In this document: positions 10,608 through 25,700 of the stretch, piece after piece | Position numbering within the stretch: position 1 is the stretch's first letter | Layout: each line of letters opens with the position of its first letter | NCBI GenBank assembly: GCA_030141585.1 | Contig: JAQIFP010000004.1 | Span: 124,001-188,000 of the forward strand | Length of the DNA: 64,000 bases | DNA from: Ophryocystis elektroscirrha | Lineage: Eukaryota > Apicomplexa > Conoidasida > Neogregarinorida > Ophryocystidae | Direction of reading: 5' to 3' | Translations under genes and position numbers: made by a program | Notes under the pieces: generated by a model | What the model was told of the DNA's origin: nothing | What the model saw: the letters and a program-made list of their open reading frames with translations, nothing else | The model's database searches: none

Positions 10608-13554
10608 TTAAATTTGTCTACAAGTTGTCAGCCACGGATGATTTAAAGCAACTGATGGTGTTGGTCTTTTAGAAGCGTCAAATTGAAGTAAGGATTCAAC
10701 AAATTCCTATGTAACACATACAATGAAGACTTTATTTACTATAGCATTTCTAGAAATATTAGCCCAATGCTCTTCCGGTGTGTATGAAAGCTTTCCACGA
10801 ATGTATGTTTCAGCTAATTCTTGTGATGAATTTCCGTTATAAGGGAAGCTTTGTCCACCTGATAAAATTTGATATGTCACAACTCCTAAAGCCCAAATAT
10901 CTACTTCGTTTGAATACAACTGAGAAAATATTATTTCAGGTGCAATATAAGGTAGAGTCCCTAGAGCTTCTTTGACACGTGAAGCAGGATATAGTGTTTT
11001 TGATAATCCAAAGTCTGCTATCTTAACACTTGTAATTTTATTTAAAACGCTGCAAACTGTACATTGCTTGCAAGCGCAATCTTTATTTTTTATTTTTGTA
11101 TTTTCATCTGTAGCAAGAAGTAGATTTTCAGGCTTAACATCGCGATGAATGATATTTTGTTGATGAAGGTGTTCTAAACCTTTTAGAACATTTTTAGCCA
11201 CAATATAAGCTAAGCGCTCGCTTAATCTAAATCATAAAGCATATTAAAAACAATTATGTGATTGATTGATGATAATGTTCTATACGGCACTTACAAAGGT
11301 TTAGTCATTTGAATTATTGTCTATAAATAAGTTTGAAAATATAATAATTACTTTAGAGCATAAACAGTTGTGTGTTTTGTGTGTTTTAAGAAGATTAAGC
11401 AGTGTTAATACATCACCCTGAGGAAGCCACTCAGTAACTGTTTCTGACATTTATCAGTCTAAAATTTACCTAAATATATAGTGGTTAAACTGTCATACAT
11501 ATTTATAAATTTAACAATATTTGGATGGTTCACTAATGCTAAAGTTGATATTTCATTTATATATAGCTCGCTAAGTTTCGGTTTTCAATTATTGAATATA
11601 CTTTTTTTCGAATAGATCTTTACTTTTGTTCAAGATTTTAACTGCTACTTTTTCATCTAGAAATTGTGAAAATTATATTTAAAAAAAATTTTTACACGTA
11701 TAACGACACCTAGCTTCACAGACGGTTCCGAAATGCCCACGACCGACAGGATTCTATTTCAATTAAATGTAAAAATATAATACATACTTCAAGTATATAA
11801 TCATTTTGAAAATTTGCTGATTTTGAAGCTTTTAAAATAGACTGAACCCATAAAAGGCAATCTTGTTTATTTCTAGAGAATAAAGTTAATCTGCGGCCAT
11901 TCTAATCAATCCTTGTACAATTTAAATTTACAGCTAAATCAATGATAAAAGGATGTTCATTTTCTTTGGGATTGGTATTTAAAATAGTATAACAAGAAGC
12001 TCCTTGGATGAATGAAGCTTTGTTTGGAATCAAGCGTTTTGTAGTCTTATAATCTAAAATCTATAACAATAGGATTTTATACTTACAGTAAAAAAACTGT
12101 TTCTTTAATACATAAAAGCGTTGATGTCTTCGCTTAAATATTTTTCCATCTGAACAAATTCTTGAAAAATGCAATAAAAATTGCTTACATTTACTTAACC
12201 AGCCCATCATTAAAATATCTTCCGTGTTATTCAAATGGAACATTAACTGCTATGGAATAAAGAAATTTATTTATACTTCAAATTTTCCATCGTGTTGGGA
12301 AAGTAAATTCTTTTCAGACTTAAATGAAGAAAGACTTTGAGTCTATTTTGGTTTATATTCGTGAAAGAAATTACCATGTTACTAGGCAAATCGTTTGAAC
12401 AATAAAAAGGTTTCGGCGTCATACATTGTTGTTTCTGACACACCATAAGCTTTTTCATACAAATTTCGTTTCCACATAAGCTATGTCCTGAATTGTCCAA
12501 AAATCCTGGATCTAATGTATCCAAAGGAACTGGTACTCCGGGCATTTCTTTGTCAAAAAATAGAGAAAAAAGTTCAAAAAGCTCTGAGCTTTCTGTTATA
12601 ATATTCAAAAATTCATTAAAAGTCAAATAATTTTCATCTTTTGACTGAATATTTGATAAGTCTGATGTGTTTGAAAATATTTTTGAGACGAATTTGTTTA
12701 TTCTTTCGTTACTTTGATCATCAGTTTCCTAATTAGAGTATAATAGCATAGTTTTTATTTTGCACTATAGATGCTTTCTTTTTATTAAACTAACATTGAG
12801 AATGAAATTATTGCTAATCAAACGAGTATCTTCTGTGTGGTTTGAGAGTGGTGTAAGATTCAAAGCTTGTTTAGTCCATTCTGTTTTGGAACGTTTTAGA
12901 AAACGTAAAGCGGCTTGGACGTGAAATAATAATGATGTCAATTCAACCTTAGTTATACACCCATTGCCATCAAGATCGTACCTAAAATAATTTAATTTTT
13001 TTTTAAAGAGTTGAGCAGTTGAGATGATATTACATATCAAAAAGAAATTTTGTTCGATCAGCTAAAGACCCATTATATATTAAACATAATCCCAGGAAAA
13101 ACTCATAGAAATCAATCGATTTGGAATTGTCTATATCGAATAAATCAAATAATCGGTCTCCTAATATTCCGGGTAAAGGAAAATATTTTAGAAATATTTC
13201 TCTATTCATTATTCGGCCTTTTTTATCACATTGTTTAGCAATGTCTTGAAAAATATTACGCAATACGTTTATCCATTGTTGTCTATATTTTACTTTATCT
13301 GTCTCATTTTGAAGTGATCCCAAAAATTCTAAGCCTAAGAAATATTGATACTATAATGAGGCGACCTGCAGTTATGCAACAAATCTAATATTTTGAATTT
13401 TTAAGATGAGCTATACATGTTTTAAAATTCTACGTTAGATATAATTAAAATTACTCATTTCCGGGTTACTTCTTGGCTTTAATACAGATAGACCGTTAGG
13501 GGTTTTTAAGAGCTCCATAAAATCATCTGTTTTATTATTTTTTGTTTTTTTCAT
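10608..13554 (-). CDS. CDPK7: calcium-dependent protein kinase, EF-hand/PH/kinase (CDPK7-like)
   Basis: Fifteen exons give about 750 residues. Two canonical EF-hand loops are D100-E111 (DIDNSKSIDFYE) and D136-E147 (DLDGNGCITKVE); a third near 295 is degenerate. A PH domain runs about 341-440 (GWLSKYGKIFKRRHQRFYVL). The kinase spans about 446-740: Gly loop GRGHFG, Lys473 in VAVKIL, HRD 582-584, DFG 626-628, then APE. Calcium sensors in front of a PH domain and kinase are the CDPK7 plan; the PH domain suggests phosphoinositide membrane binding. Introns range from 30 to 120 nt. The exon 4/5 junction (intron about 12250-12335, weak GTC donor) is provisional; the other phases close. Between the catalytic loop and DFG is an insert with four cysteines (CACKQCTVC, 605-613). 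It ends with HPWLTTCRQI just after the kinase. Confidence 0.88.
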
Positions 13555-13726
13555 AATTATCTCATGGACAATCAGAGAATAAATACCTACACGTAACTAA
13601 CTCATATTTTGATTAAGTAGAAACGTTTTATAATTATTACGGAAAAACGAATCTATTTATATAATTAATCAGTTTATTTTTTTATAGTTCACGATAATTT
13701 ATTAAAAATTTACAAAATAATAAAAG

Positions 13727-16700
13727 CTAAATTTTTCGTTTCACGAAACCAGATTCATAATATTCATTGAAATGCTCCTCTACTAAGCTTTCTGTTAAAT
13801 CGTAGTCCTTAAGTGTATAAACATGTTTAGATAAATTAAGCCTATGCTTAGCATTTTCAATTTGATAGTTTTGTATATTGTCGAAGGCTTCAGTTGATAA
13901 ATTTAGATTTAAAGATTTATATATATGTTTAATTGTTTCCATTGGATTTTCGACAAGATCGTTATATTGAATATCGACAAAGCGGCCACACAAATCTTTT
14001 CTATTTTTACGAAACTTCAAAGCGTTTCCTATCATGGTGGCCATTGCAGAAAGTTCGTCTAAACCTAATTGTTTAAGGTTTTGCACTCCGACAACACGCT
14101 CTCTGGCGAATCTTACTAAAGAACACCAAGATGCTAAAACTTCTTTTGGGTCTCTGTGCAGAAATATTATATGTGCATCAGGATATGTGTCAAATAAAGC
14201 GTCTAATGTGAACAGATGGAAAGGCATTTTGAGGATCCATCGTTCACCTTTTCTCTGCCATTGTAAATGTTGTAAGAATCGTTTATGGAACTTATATGCT
14301 TTTTTAAGCTGAGCTAAATCGTTTTCAAAGAGCCATGTTCTATAAGTTGGTACTTGGAATTCAGCGCATATACTATAGGACCTGCCAACATGTTCGAAAA
14401 TTAAAAAGTCTTCCTCGGGTGCTGTGGCTCTTTGAGCATGTATAGCTGCCCATTCACCAAAAGCAGCTAATTGGGAATCAAGGATATCTTGAGTCGCTTC
14501 AATTCTTGGATCCGTCTTCCAATCTTCTTCGCAAACAATATTTGGTAAATTATGGGGTCTGTACTGCCCATTCATACCGTAGATAGCTAACATTTCACAA
14601 GCTCGAGTACTACGGTTACTAGGATCATGAGCCATTAAGTTTTGCAAAAATGTTGTTCCAGAACGATTTAAACCACATATTATTATGGGTGGGTCAATAA
14701 CTTGAGATTCAATCATAGGCTCCAGTTTTCTATTATCTTCAATAGCCATCAAGTTAATCATATACTGCCTAGTAGTTCTAAATGTCATTAATCTTCCCGC
14801 AAAAGTTGGTTTTATGTCGTTCATGATACTATCACGTAAAATTTGCATTGGTTCCAAAAATTCATCTTGGTCGCTTCCCAAATCAGACAAATGACACAGT
14901 TCTGAAGCAGACTCGATAGCAGCTGAAACTGTGTTTAGTAAAGCTTTGGAAGTAGATGGGAAGAAGTTATTTCGAATACAATATACAATAGAGTTAACAA
15001 AAACTCTTTTCATGGAAGGCCATTCCATATGTGGTAAATCGTCAAATATATTTTGAGTTCTTACAGGAAATTGCCCTGACTTTTCTACTGGATTGAACCA
15101 AAATTTCTTCCAAAATTGCATTAATGGTACAAATTTAAAAACTGGAGATGTTGGACCTCTCAATTTAACAGCGTCTAAAAATTCATCTAGATGAACTCCT
15201 TTGTAGAAAACACCAAATTCTTTAGACCATGACTCTAAAGCAGCAGTTTCTAATATTCTAGTGTCTATTAAATGATAAATCCAATGTTTTGGTTTTTCTA
15301 GTAATGATGCTTGAACGAGCATATCACATACAATATCTGCAGGTGTCAGTGGTGCAGTTGATGCGCCAAGTGGAAATTTACCTTCCATAATAGAGGCTAT
15401 TGTTAAAGCAGTAGCGTAATCGGATTTATTTGTATAACCAGTTCTATAACCCACATAGGTGTTTGGTAATCTATATATTGAAACTGGCAAACCTTTATCA
15501 CGGGCTTCTCGTAAAAGTTGTTCTGCTACCCATTTACTCCAAGGATAACCTTGTCGTAATGGAGGAAACACTGTATTCATTTCTGAGTGGTCTGGTTGTG
15601 TAGTCTCTAGAATTTCATGATTGCTAAAATCGCCAGTGAATACAGCAAAAAATGCAGGAAATTGACCGAGGGTTGATGTAAAGTGAACTGGTTTTAATTT
15701 GTACGTTGTTGCTAAATCTATAACGTGTAATATAGATAAACAATTTGTGGCTCTAAGACGATGATAACTGCATAATAAATTTACGTCACCACCAGTGTGA
15801 TAAACCAAATCAATTGATTGAGTTAACTCTGTATAAACATCGTCAGATAATCCAAATTTTTCTGCTTCAAAATTTCCAGAATAGGCTCTTATTCGACTTT
15901 CGAATGAGTTTTCCCATACATTGGCTTCTTTTAATGCCTGTTTAAGTCTCTGCATAGCATGCGCTGATGACTTTGCTCTAACAATGCAGTGAACAATTAA
16001 GTCTGGGTAATTTTTCATTGTTAATATTGTAGCCAATTGTAGCCGTCCAACAAATCCAGTCGCACCTGTAAGGAAAACATTTTTTATCTTGGAAATAGAG
16101 ACTGGTGGTAAAATATTTTTGGTATCAAATAGTATTTTCTGTTTTAACTGATTTAAATCGTCAATTGGATGGAGAGTTTTAGATTGTTTTTGAGGGGCTA
16201 AGGCGAGCACAGACTGTTTCTTATCTAAATAATCTCTACGCAATTCATCCCATCCCACGTGGAGTCTTTCAAAATCAGGATTAGATTCTTGAATTTGCAA
16301 AACATCAGTCAAAGCGCCAATTATATCTTCTTCAAAAACCAATCTGTGTAAGGTTCCATAATGACGACTAAAAGCGTCAATGTACAAAGTGTATCTTTCA
16401 GCGGGTTCAAGCAAATTTTGGAGCCAAGAGTCAAGTGCAAAAACTTCGTCATGAATTTCATCCGCTACTTGTGGTTTTTTTACTGAATCACCAATTTGTT
16501 TTAAAATATAATTTGTGATATCAGCAATAGTTGGATTCTCAAATATTATATTTTGAGGTAATTTGACACCAGTTGCATCTACTATAGAATTTCTGAATTC
16601 AACAGCTCCTAAAGAATCAAAACCTAAACCCATCAATGATGTATTCAAATCAGGTATTTGATCGGAGCCTGAAACGGTTTGAGCTATGACAGACAAAACT

Positions 16701-19700
16701 TGTGCAAGCTCTTCAAATGAAATGTTAGATAAGTTTAATGTTGAAGGAGTGTTATTGACGGACATAGCAGTTTCAATCAGACTATAAAATCCAGGAGTAA
16801 CATCACCAGGATATCTCCGTAAATAATTTTTCCATTTCAAATTTTGACAAGCAACGATATGACATTCGTCACGGTATCTACATAAATCTGCTAACGCTCT
16901 TATTCCAATTTCATTAGTTATACCGGTGTATCCAGCTGCTTCAAGTCTTAACTTTAATTCTGCAGCCATTCCTTGCTCGACCCATGGTCCCCACTGAATA
17001 CTTTGAGCTTCGAGATTATGTAGATGCCGGTAAGCAACAATGCTATCAAGATAGCCATTTGCTGCAGCATAATTTGCTTGGCCCAAATTACCAAGCAATG
17101 ATGCAACTGAAGAAAATAACAAAAAGATGTTCAGTTTCATTGCTTTCTCTTGTTTTTGGAACACTTTATGGAGATTCCATGCACCCAATGCTTTTGGCTT
17201 AAACGTTGTTTCAAGTTTTTCAAAGTCTTGTTGTTCTAACCAGGCGTCTTGTAATACACCAGCAGCGTGAATAACCCCCACTACAGCAGGCATTCCTAAT
17301 TGTTTCAAGCCATTTATTGTTTTTTCAAGTTCGTCATAGTTAGTTATGTCACATTTTATATTTTTTATATTGATATTACTTTGTTCTTTATCATTTAATG
17401 CTTTCCAAACGTCACTCCTTTGAACTGTTTCATTTATAACTCCATTCCTTGAAAGCAAAACAATATTCTTAGCACCTTCTTCAATGAGCCATTGAATAAT
17501 GACAAAAGCTAATCCTCCAGTACCTCCCGTAATTATATATGTGCCATCAGATTGAACAGAGCTATTTTCAGTTAAAGGTGACATATCTTGTAACGATTGA
17601 GGCGTTTGGACATTGTTATATGATTTTTCCGTTAAAGAGCTTGAAATTTTGATTATGACTTTACCAATATGTTGAGCCCTTTGAAGATATCTGAAGGCTC
17701 CAATACCATCTGCAGCTCCTTTACCCGTCAGTTCAAATATAGTCAATGGTAGAGATGAAATATCTCCAATTAATACTGAATTATAAACTCTTTTCAAATA
17801 TTGTTTGGCCCGTTTGGTGTCTTTCTCAATGAGTTCGTCTATAGATATCAAATGATAATTTACATGTGGTTTGATTGATTTTACATCATTTATTGTATAA
17901 ATATCACGCTTTCCATATTCTAAAAAGATACCATCATCCTTTAAGAGTTCTAGAGAATATTTTATAAAATCTCCGCTAAGACTATTTGCCACTATATCAA
18001 GTTTTTCATTTTTCAGTAAATCTTTCATTTCAATTTTGAATTGTTCAGGATTTCGTGATGCCGATACATTGTTGATGCCCAAATGTTTTAAAAAATTTGC
18101 TTTCCTACTACTGCCAACTGTAGCATAAATTTGAGCGCCTATTCTTAAACAATAAGAAATTATGGTCAGTCCCAAGCCACCAGAACCAGCGTGAATAAGT
18201 ATACGATCTCCTTTTTTTATGTGGGCAATATCTTTCAAAGAATACTCAGTTGTCATAGTAACTACAGGTAAGGCTGCAGCAGCTTCAAAACTTAAAAATT
18301 TTGGCATCTGATACAACAGATCTGCCGATGTTGTTACAAATGTTTTGAGGCAACCAGGAGCAATTCCGAAAACAGAATCTCCTATTTTTAAGTCTTTCAC
18401 TCCTGGACCTATTTGAACTACAGTTCCCGCAACGTCGGAGCCTGGAGGACCGGGATCTCCCGGATATAGTCCCATCACATTCAATACATCTCTGAAATTC
18501 AATCCAACAGCTCTGACTCTAATTTCCACACAATTCAGGGGAGGTTTAATTCTGCTAGACCTTGGTAAAATTTTAAGTTTTAAGTTTGCCAACGCACCAC
18601 GGTCATGCATATATAATTCAACTGGACCATGACAGCGTGCTGAGCTTTTAATCAATCTAGGTAATAAAACAATTGGTGGATTGGCGCGTATTGCCATATG
18701 TGACTCCCAGTAATTTTTTGATTCTTTTTGTTTTGTCAAGTGAAAGTTAACTGCTGTGAATATATCTTGCAATGACTTTACTGGTTCAGAGAGGGAATGT
18801 CCTAAATCAACGGTTAATATGGGCAAGGGTTTGGAAATCAGATTCTCTAGTTCAATAGAACAAGATTTGATCATTGCTTGAACTGCAGCGTGTCTCAAAG
18901 ACAATGAGCTTATATCGCACTCATCTAGAGAAGATAATGTTAATTGATTTTCATTATATTGGAGAGAGTCATTTATAGAAGATCTTTGTAATTCCACAAC
19001 ATCCTCTGCCATATTGCTGTCAACTACATAGGAATTTGATGTTATCACTATTATAGGACACATTTTTCCGTCGTTAAGTTTTAAAAGAGAAGGAATGTGT
19101 TTCATAAGAATTAGAATCTCATTTAAAATGCTGACTTCTTTTGAAGTATTAAATTTTTCTGTATCTGAAGCTGCGGAAAATTGCCATATACTACCCCACA
19201 AAGTATCAGTAAGAAGCTTTACAATCTGTTCACTTTCCATGTTTTTCAAGCTTTCCGTAAAAACTATCTTAATGTTTGGATTACTTTGACTTAGTAATGA
19301 GAGTACTTCATTATTAAATACTTCTTTGAACTCTTCATTAATTTCTCCCAAAACTAATAAAGGTCCAGATATTTGCTCAAAAATATTTGAAGCATCTGAA
19401 ATCTCTTGGGGAATATTTTCTTTATCAGCAATTTGTTTATCTTTTTTTTGATTAGCTAGAATTTCTTCACCATTGTGCCATACAACGTTCCACAATAAAC
19501 TTGATGGTATAGTCATGGATCGCATAGTATCAAATGCTTTAAAAGTAAGATTTTGAATATATGCTATTGGTTGTCCAAAAGAATTATATATAACAACGTT
19601 AAACCGAGCTGTATAACTTCTTCTTTCTAATGAATGCAACACGGCATAAGACCAAACATCCTCTGTACAAGTTGCACGGCCTAATAGAGCATAATTAGCT

Positions 19701-22700
19701 CCTACAGGTATCATTGTAGTATGAACATTTGATTGAATTAGTAATGGAGCGATCGATTGGAATGCACCGTCTAATATGCTTGGATGAATTCTGAACTTTG
19801 TTCTAAAGTCAGATTCATTTGAAGGCCGATCACTTAAGCTAAGTTGACATAAAATTTCATCGGAATCTTTTTTCATATATAGGGCTTTAAATGTTTGGAA
19901 TTGGGGTCCATATTGTAGTCCTACACTATTGAGTGCTTCCAGAAGTTTTTTGGTGTCAACTTCTTCAGTTATTTTTTTCTTCAAAGAATCGAAAGGCATA
20001 ACATTGATTGGAACTTCTAATTTATCACTAGATTTCTTAAAGGCACTTAAAAAATTTTCATCAGTTGTTTCAATGAAAGTGGATTTTGGATCGTACATCT
20101 TATCTAGTAAGGCCGTTGCGTGTTGATTTATATCATCTCTAACAGCTGTCTCAATTTTAAGTTTTGGAGAAGTTCTTTCTGAATCTTGTTGAATAGATTG
20201 CAAAGAAACTGTAAATTTCGTAGCATCACAATCTTCTTGTTTTTGAGGATTTATTATCATGGGCGAGAAAAAAGATACATTACTCAAGCCAACCATATTC
20301 CTGGAAGATTCTTTGTCAAGAATGGCAAAACCGGCTGCTGCGAATGCATCAAAAAACCCGGAACTTGGCATCAGTACGGTATTACGAACTTTATGGTCGG
20401 ATATTAGTTCCAAGACTTTTTGCCCTTCTTCATCTTTAAACAAATAATGCTCGAAAACATTAGAATCTATGTTTAATGAACCTATAATTGGATGTTTCAA
20501 AGATATCCACGGGAAAGGCTGGCTTTCTAAAAATAAAGCATTTTTCAATTGTCTCTGAAGAGTGTCAACAGTTTTTGCAATTGTGTCTACTTCGTCATAA
20601 GGACTTTTTGGGTTCATAACATACGAACATTTTACTTCAGAATCTTCAGATAATATTTGGAAAATTGATGTCAATAATGCTGGTTTTGGTCCTATCTCAA
20701 CAAAAGTTTTAGCATTGAACTTATTATAGGATGTTTTCATAGCTTTCATGAAATTAACGGGTTGAAGGAGTTGAGACAACCAATAATTTTTTTCACTTAT
20801 AGAAGCATCGACTGTTTGTCCAGTTACAGTTGAAATCATCACAATAGTTTTGCTCGGTGGAAATAATTTGATTTCATCTAACTCTTTTTCCAAAGCTTCA
20901 TAGGCTTCTTGCATTAATGGTGAGTGAAACGCATGAGATGTATTCAATTTTTTCCAATTAGTTGTTCCAAGCTTTGCAACAATTAAAGAAACTTCATCAA
21001 AACTTCCAGATAATACGGTATTTTTTGGACCATTTACAGCAGCAATTGAAACGGTTTCTAATTTATTTCCTTCGTTACGTAATTTATGAACTATTCGATT
21101 AACTTCAGATTCAGATTCTCTTATGGCAAACATCACTCCTTTAATAGAAACTTTGGACATAACTGTTGCTCTAATCGATATAAGTTTCAAAGCCATTTCT
21201 AAAGACAAAATGCCTGAAACTAAAGCTGCACACACTTCACCAACACTGTGACCAACAACAATATTGGGTTCTATGCCATAATACTTCAATGTTTTAGTTA
21301 AGCAATATTGAATAACAAAGGTTAATGGCTGAGCATACAAAGTATCATTCATGTCTATATTTTCTTCTGATAGAGGATACAGAGCTTGAATTATGCTATA
21401 AGGCAGAATATTTTGTGATTTTGCAATTTTGTCACACATCTCCAAACTTTGACGAAATACGGGTTCTTTTCTATATAATATTTTGCCCATTCCAGAGAAT
21501 TGTGAGCCTTGACCAGTATATACAAAGACTAAATTTTTTTCTTGCTGGTATATGGATTGTCTTAAATTATAAGAAGATGCTGATCTAGATTCCATAATAA
21601 CATGTGCGTTAGTTCCTCCAAATCCAAAACTACTTATACCAGCAATAACGTCTTTGCTTATTTCGACAGGTTTCTTTGGAAATATGACATCAAAATTTTC
21701 TATGTCTATATAGGGGTTTAATGTATTGAAATGAACAAGTTTAGGAATTGTATGATGATAGAATGATAAAATACATTTTAGTATTCCCAGAATTCCTGAT
21801 GCACCTTCGAGATGGCCCACGTTTGTTTTTCCAGCTGCCATAATCAAAGAAGATTTACGAGATTCAGATTTGAAAACATTTCTTAAAGCTCCAATTTCAA
21901 TTGGATCACCTAAGGGTGTTCCAGTTCCATGAGCTTCAATAAACGTGACTTGGTCAGGTGAGACAGATGAAGTTCTTAAAGCGTTTAAAATTGTCTCTTG
22001 CTGTGCTGTTCCATTGGGAGCTGTTAAACTAGCTGAACGTCCATCGTGGTTAACAGCTGATCCTCTTATTACTGCTAAATGTGGTATTGTATCTGAACTT
22101 AAAGGGGTTATTAATATAGCTCCACAACCTTCCCCTCGAGCGTAACCATCAGCACTTTGGTCGAATGTTTTACATCTACAAGACGGAGAAAGCATTCTTG
22201 CTTTCGCCAATGCCATAGTTGTTTGAGGTGCAAGCATTAAGTTTATTCCCCCTACCAATACGCTTTCTGCGCAATTCAGTTTGAGTAAGTTTAAGGCTGA
22301 ATCTAGCGCAATGAGAGAACTTGAACAAGCTGTATCAACAGTATAACTTGAACCTCTAAGACCATAAAAATACGAAATTCTGTTTGAAAGCAATGAGTTT
22401 GCGTTTCCAGTGCCTGTGTAACTGTTTGTTTGATCGATTCCTATAATCGATTTAGTAAAATGCCAGTCGTTGTTACAACAACCAATTATAACAGCTATAT
22501 TTTTGTTGTAAAGATCACTTTTTGTGTAATTGGCATCGAGTAAAGCTTGAGTAGCTACTTCCAACATGACTCGTTGTTGCGGGTCCATTGCATTGATTTC
22601 AGTAACAGATAGAGAAAAGTACTGATTAGAAAAATATTCAACTTTCTTCATAAATGCTGCTTCAGAGACATAAATTTTGTCTTTAACATCTGGATCAGGA

Positions 22701-25700
22701 TTGTAAATTAAATCATTATTCCATCGATTCAGTGGAACCGGAGATATGCAATCTATACCATCTATAAAGATATTCCATAAAGTTCTTAAATCGTAACATT
22801 CAATAGGCATTTTACAAGAAGCCCCTACGATTGCAAATTTAACGTCAGTTTGTAAAGGGGCTATATAGTTTTCAACTATAGTAGTAACGGGTTTAGTTTC
22901 TTTACCAAGAGCAGCAAAAATTTGTTGTAGCAAATAGTCTTCCAATAAATTTAAAGTAGGGTAATCAAATATTATAGTTACAGGTATTTTAACTCCTAGT
23001 TTTTGGCTCAATAAATTTCTGAATTCAACTGCTGCAAGTGAGTCAAACCCTAATTCACTCAAAGGAGCATTGAAATCAAAGTTGACACTTGTGCCTAAAA
23101 CATCTTTGGAAATTTCGATAATCAATTCTCTCAATTGTTTGCTTATTTCTTCAGGTGATAACTCTTCAAAAATTTTGTTTAAAGCAACATTTGCCGGTTT
23201 AGCATCGTTTATTAACGAAAACATTTTTGGTTCAAAAGTATATCTATCCAAAAACTTGGACCATAGAAAAGACTGGCAAAAAAGTGCCGAATCTGAAGAT
23301 TCATCATTTTGATGTAATTTATTATTGATATTGGATAATGTGATCTCATTCAATATCCGTAACGCCAAATCGTTAGATATGCCGCGTAGACCAGCTTTAG
23401 GCAGGCTTTTCAGAAAATTAATTGCCATTCCTTGATCTGTCCACGGGCCCCATTGAATACTTAAACCTCGCAAACCTAATGCAGAACGGTATTCCATTAA
23501 ACTATCAACAGCTGAATTAGCTGAACTGTAATTCGCTTGGCCGAAATTCCCAATAACTGATGTTATTGATGAAAAAGTTATAAATAAGTCTAAATTTTTT
23601 TCCAAATCAAACTTTTGCAAAGAGTTATGCAAATTCCATGCTCCGATCACTTTTGCTGCGAATACTGAATATATTGAGTTTCGATTCAGGTTTTCTAAAG
23701 ATTTATCATCAAGGATGCCCGCAAGATGGAAAATGCCGCGAACTGGATATAAATGTGAGTTTTTCTGTAGCTTTTCAGAAAAAAGCTTATCAACTTCACC
23801 GGAGACGTCAATGTGACATTGTTCAAGATAAATACTAATATTAGATTTTTTCTTCGAAGATATCATATTTCCGTTCACAAATAAAGAGCACCAATCAGCT
23901 TCTTGGAGAATTTCAGGAATTTGTTTTTTACGTGATATCAAAACTATATTTTTTGCACCTTCTGATGCTAGCCATTTAGCGACAACCAGTCCGAGTCCAC
24001 CAGTTCCTCCAGTAATAAGATAAGATCCATTGTGTTCATGAGATATACCAGAAGGGAATTTAAACACTACCTTACCAATATGATGAGCTTTTTGGAGTTT
24101 TTTGAACCCATTCAATAAATCTTTTTTAGAGAATACTGTGTAAATATCGTTAGGTAGTTTTGGAAAATTTTGGTTGTCTTCATATAGTTGAACTACACCT
24201 TGGAGTAATATGGAGTATGAACCTGGACTGTTTTGAATCATTTCATCTATAGCCACTATGGCATAATTAACATCAGGACGATACTTTTTCATATCCTCTA
24301 TACTCCATATTCCTCTTTTTCCTAATTCTAAAAAGTGCCCTCCTTTTCTCAAATGCTTGAGACTTTCTACAATAAATTCACCAGTTAAAGAATTTAAAAC
24401 AACATCTAAAGATGTATTTAACTCATCATCAAGTGTTTTTATAAATTTCTGAGGATCACGTGAATTTCCAATAATCTTTAACCCAAATTCAGAGCGTAGA
24501 TAATCCTCTTTTTCTTTGCTCCCTACTGTGGCGACAACATTAGCTCCTATCATTCGACAATAATAAATTGCAAATAGACCAACGCCACCCGTTGCAGCAT
24601 GGACTAAGACAGTATCTGTTGGTTTTATTTTTGCAATATCTCGTAAAGCATACAAAACAGTAGTAGATACAACGGGCAGCGATGCTGCTTCCTCAAAAGA
24701 GAAATTTGACGGAATTTTGGTTACTAGCTGAGAATCGGTTATGACGTATGATTTTAAACAACCGGGAGTAATGCCAAAAACATGATCACCTGGATTCAAA
24801 TGCTTGACATTACAGCCAACATTCATAACTATTCCAGAGAAATCACTTCCCGGGGCTCCAGGATCACCAGGATAAAGGTCAAGAACATTTAATATATCGC
24901 GGAAATTCAGGCCAACAGAACACACTCTAATACTGCAACAATCTGGCATCAATGACTTGGGCAAATTCGCTTGAGGTATTAAAGTTAAATTTGAAAGAGC
25001 TCCCCGCTCTTTAAGACGAAGTTCAAATATACCCTTCAAATTTGAGTATCTTTGGTGTGGAACAAGCCTACTACCGTATAATGTAGATTGATATGATGCT
25101 GGCTCAGATTTTTCGTCTGGATTTTTGAGCGTTATTAAAGTAAAATCCATTTCATAATTTACTTGATTCATTGGTTTCACTAATCTATAACCAAATTCAT
25201 TAATTATTTCTTCAAAAATGTTTTGAAGAGATATAATTTTGTCATTGTATCCTAGATCGATACAATGTAAAGGTAAAGGACGTCCTATTTTAGCTTCAAC
25301 TTCAAGTCGCGAAGACCTTATAAATCCAATTAAGCCTGAGCCGGAAGGTTTTTTCTCGTCAATCATTGTCTGTTTATGACATCCTTTAGTCAAAATCCAC
25401 ATTGGAAACGGTTCAAACCCTTTTGAGGTTGATGGTGCTAATGAATTCTCAGGTTTACTTGGTTCTCGATATGCAAGCAAATTGACCAAATTTTGTAAAA
25501 TTATCATAATACTTATGACAGTTTCGTGAACGATTTTAAGCGAAAATTCTGAAGTTATTGAGTCCGTGAAAATGGCGCCACAAATTTCATTAGCTTCTTT
25601 TACATTTTTCAAGATTTGAAGGAATTGGGAGATTGTTACAAACTTGAAATCAAAAATTGAACTTTCCGATAGTTCAAAAACTTTATTTGAAATTATATAT

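Noticed and set aside
20186..20447. Plus-strand ORFs opposite the megasynthase (also at 14034, 30927, 33224, 39110 and others)
   Set aside because: They are antisense shadows of conserved minus-strand domains, with no independent features.
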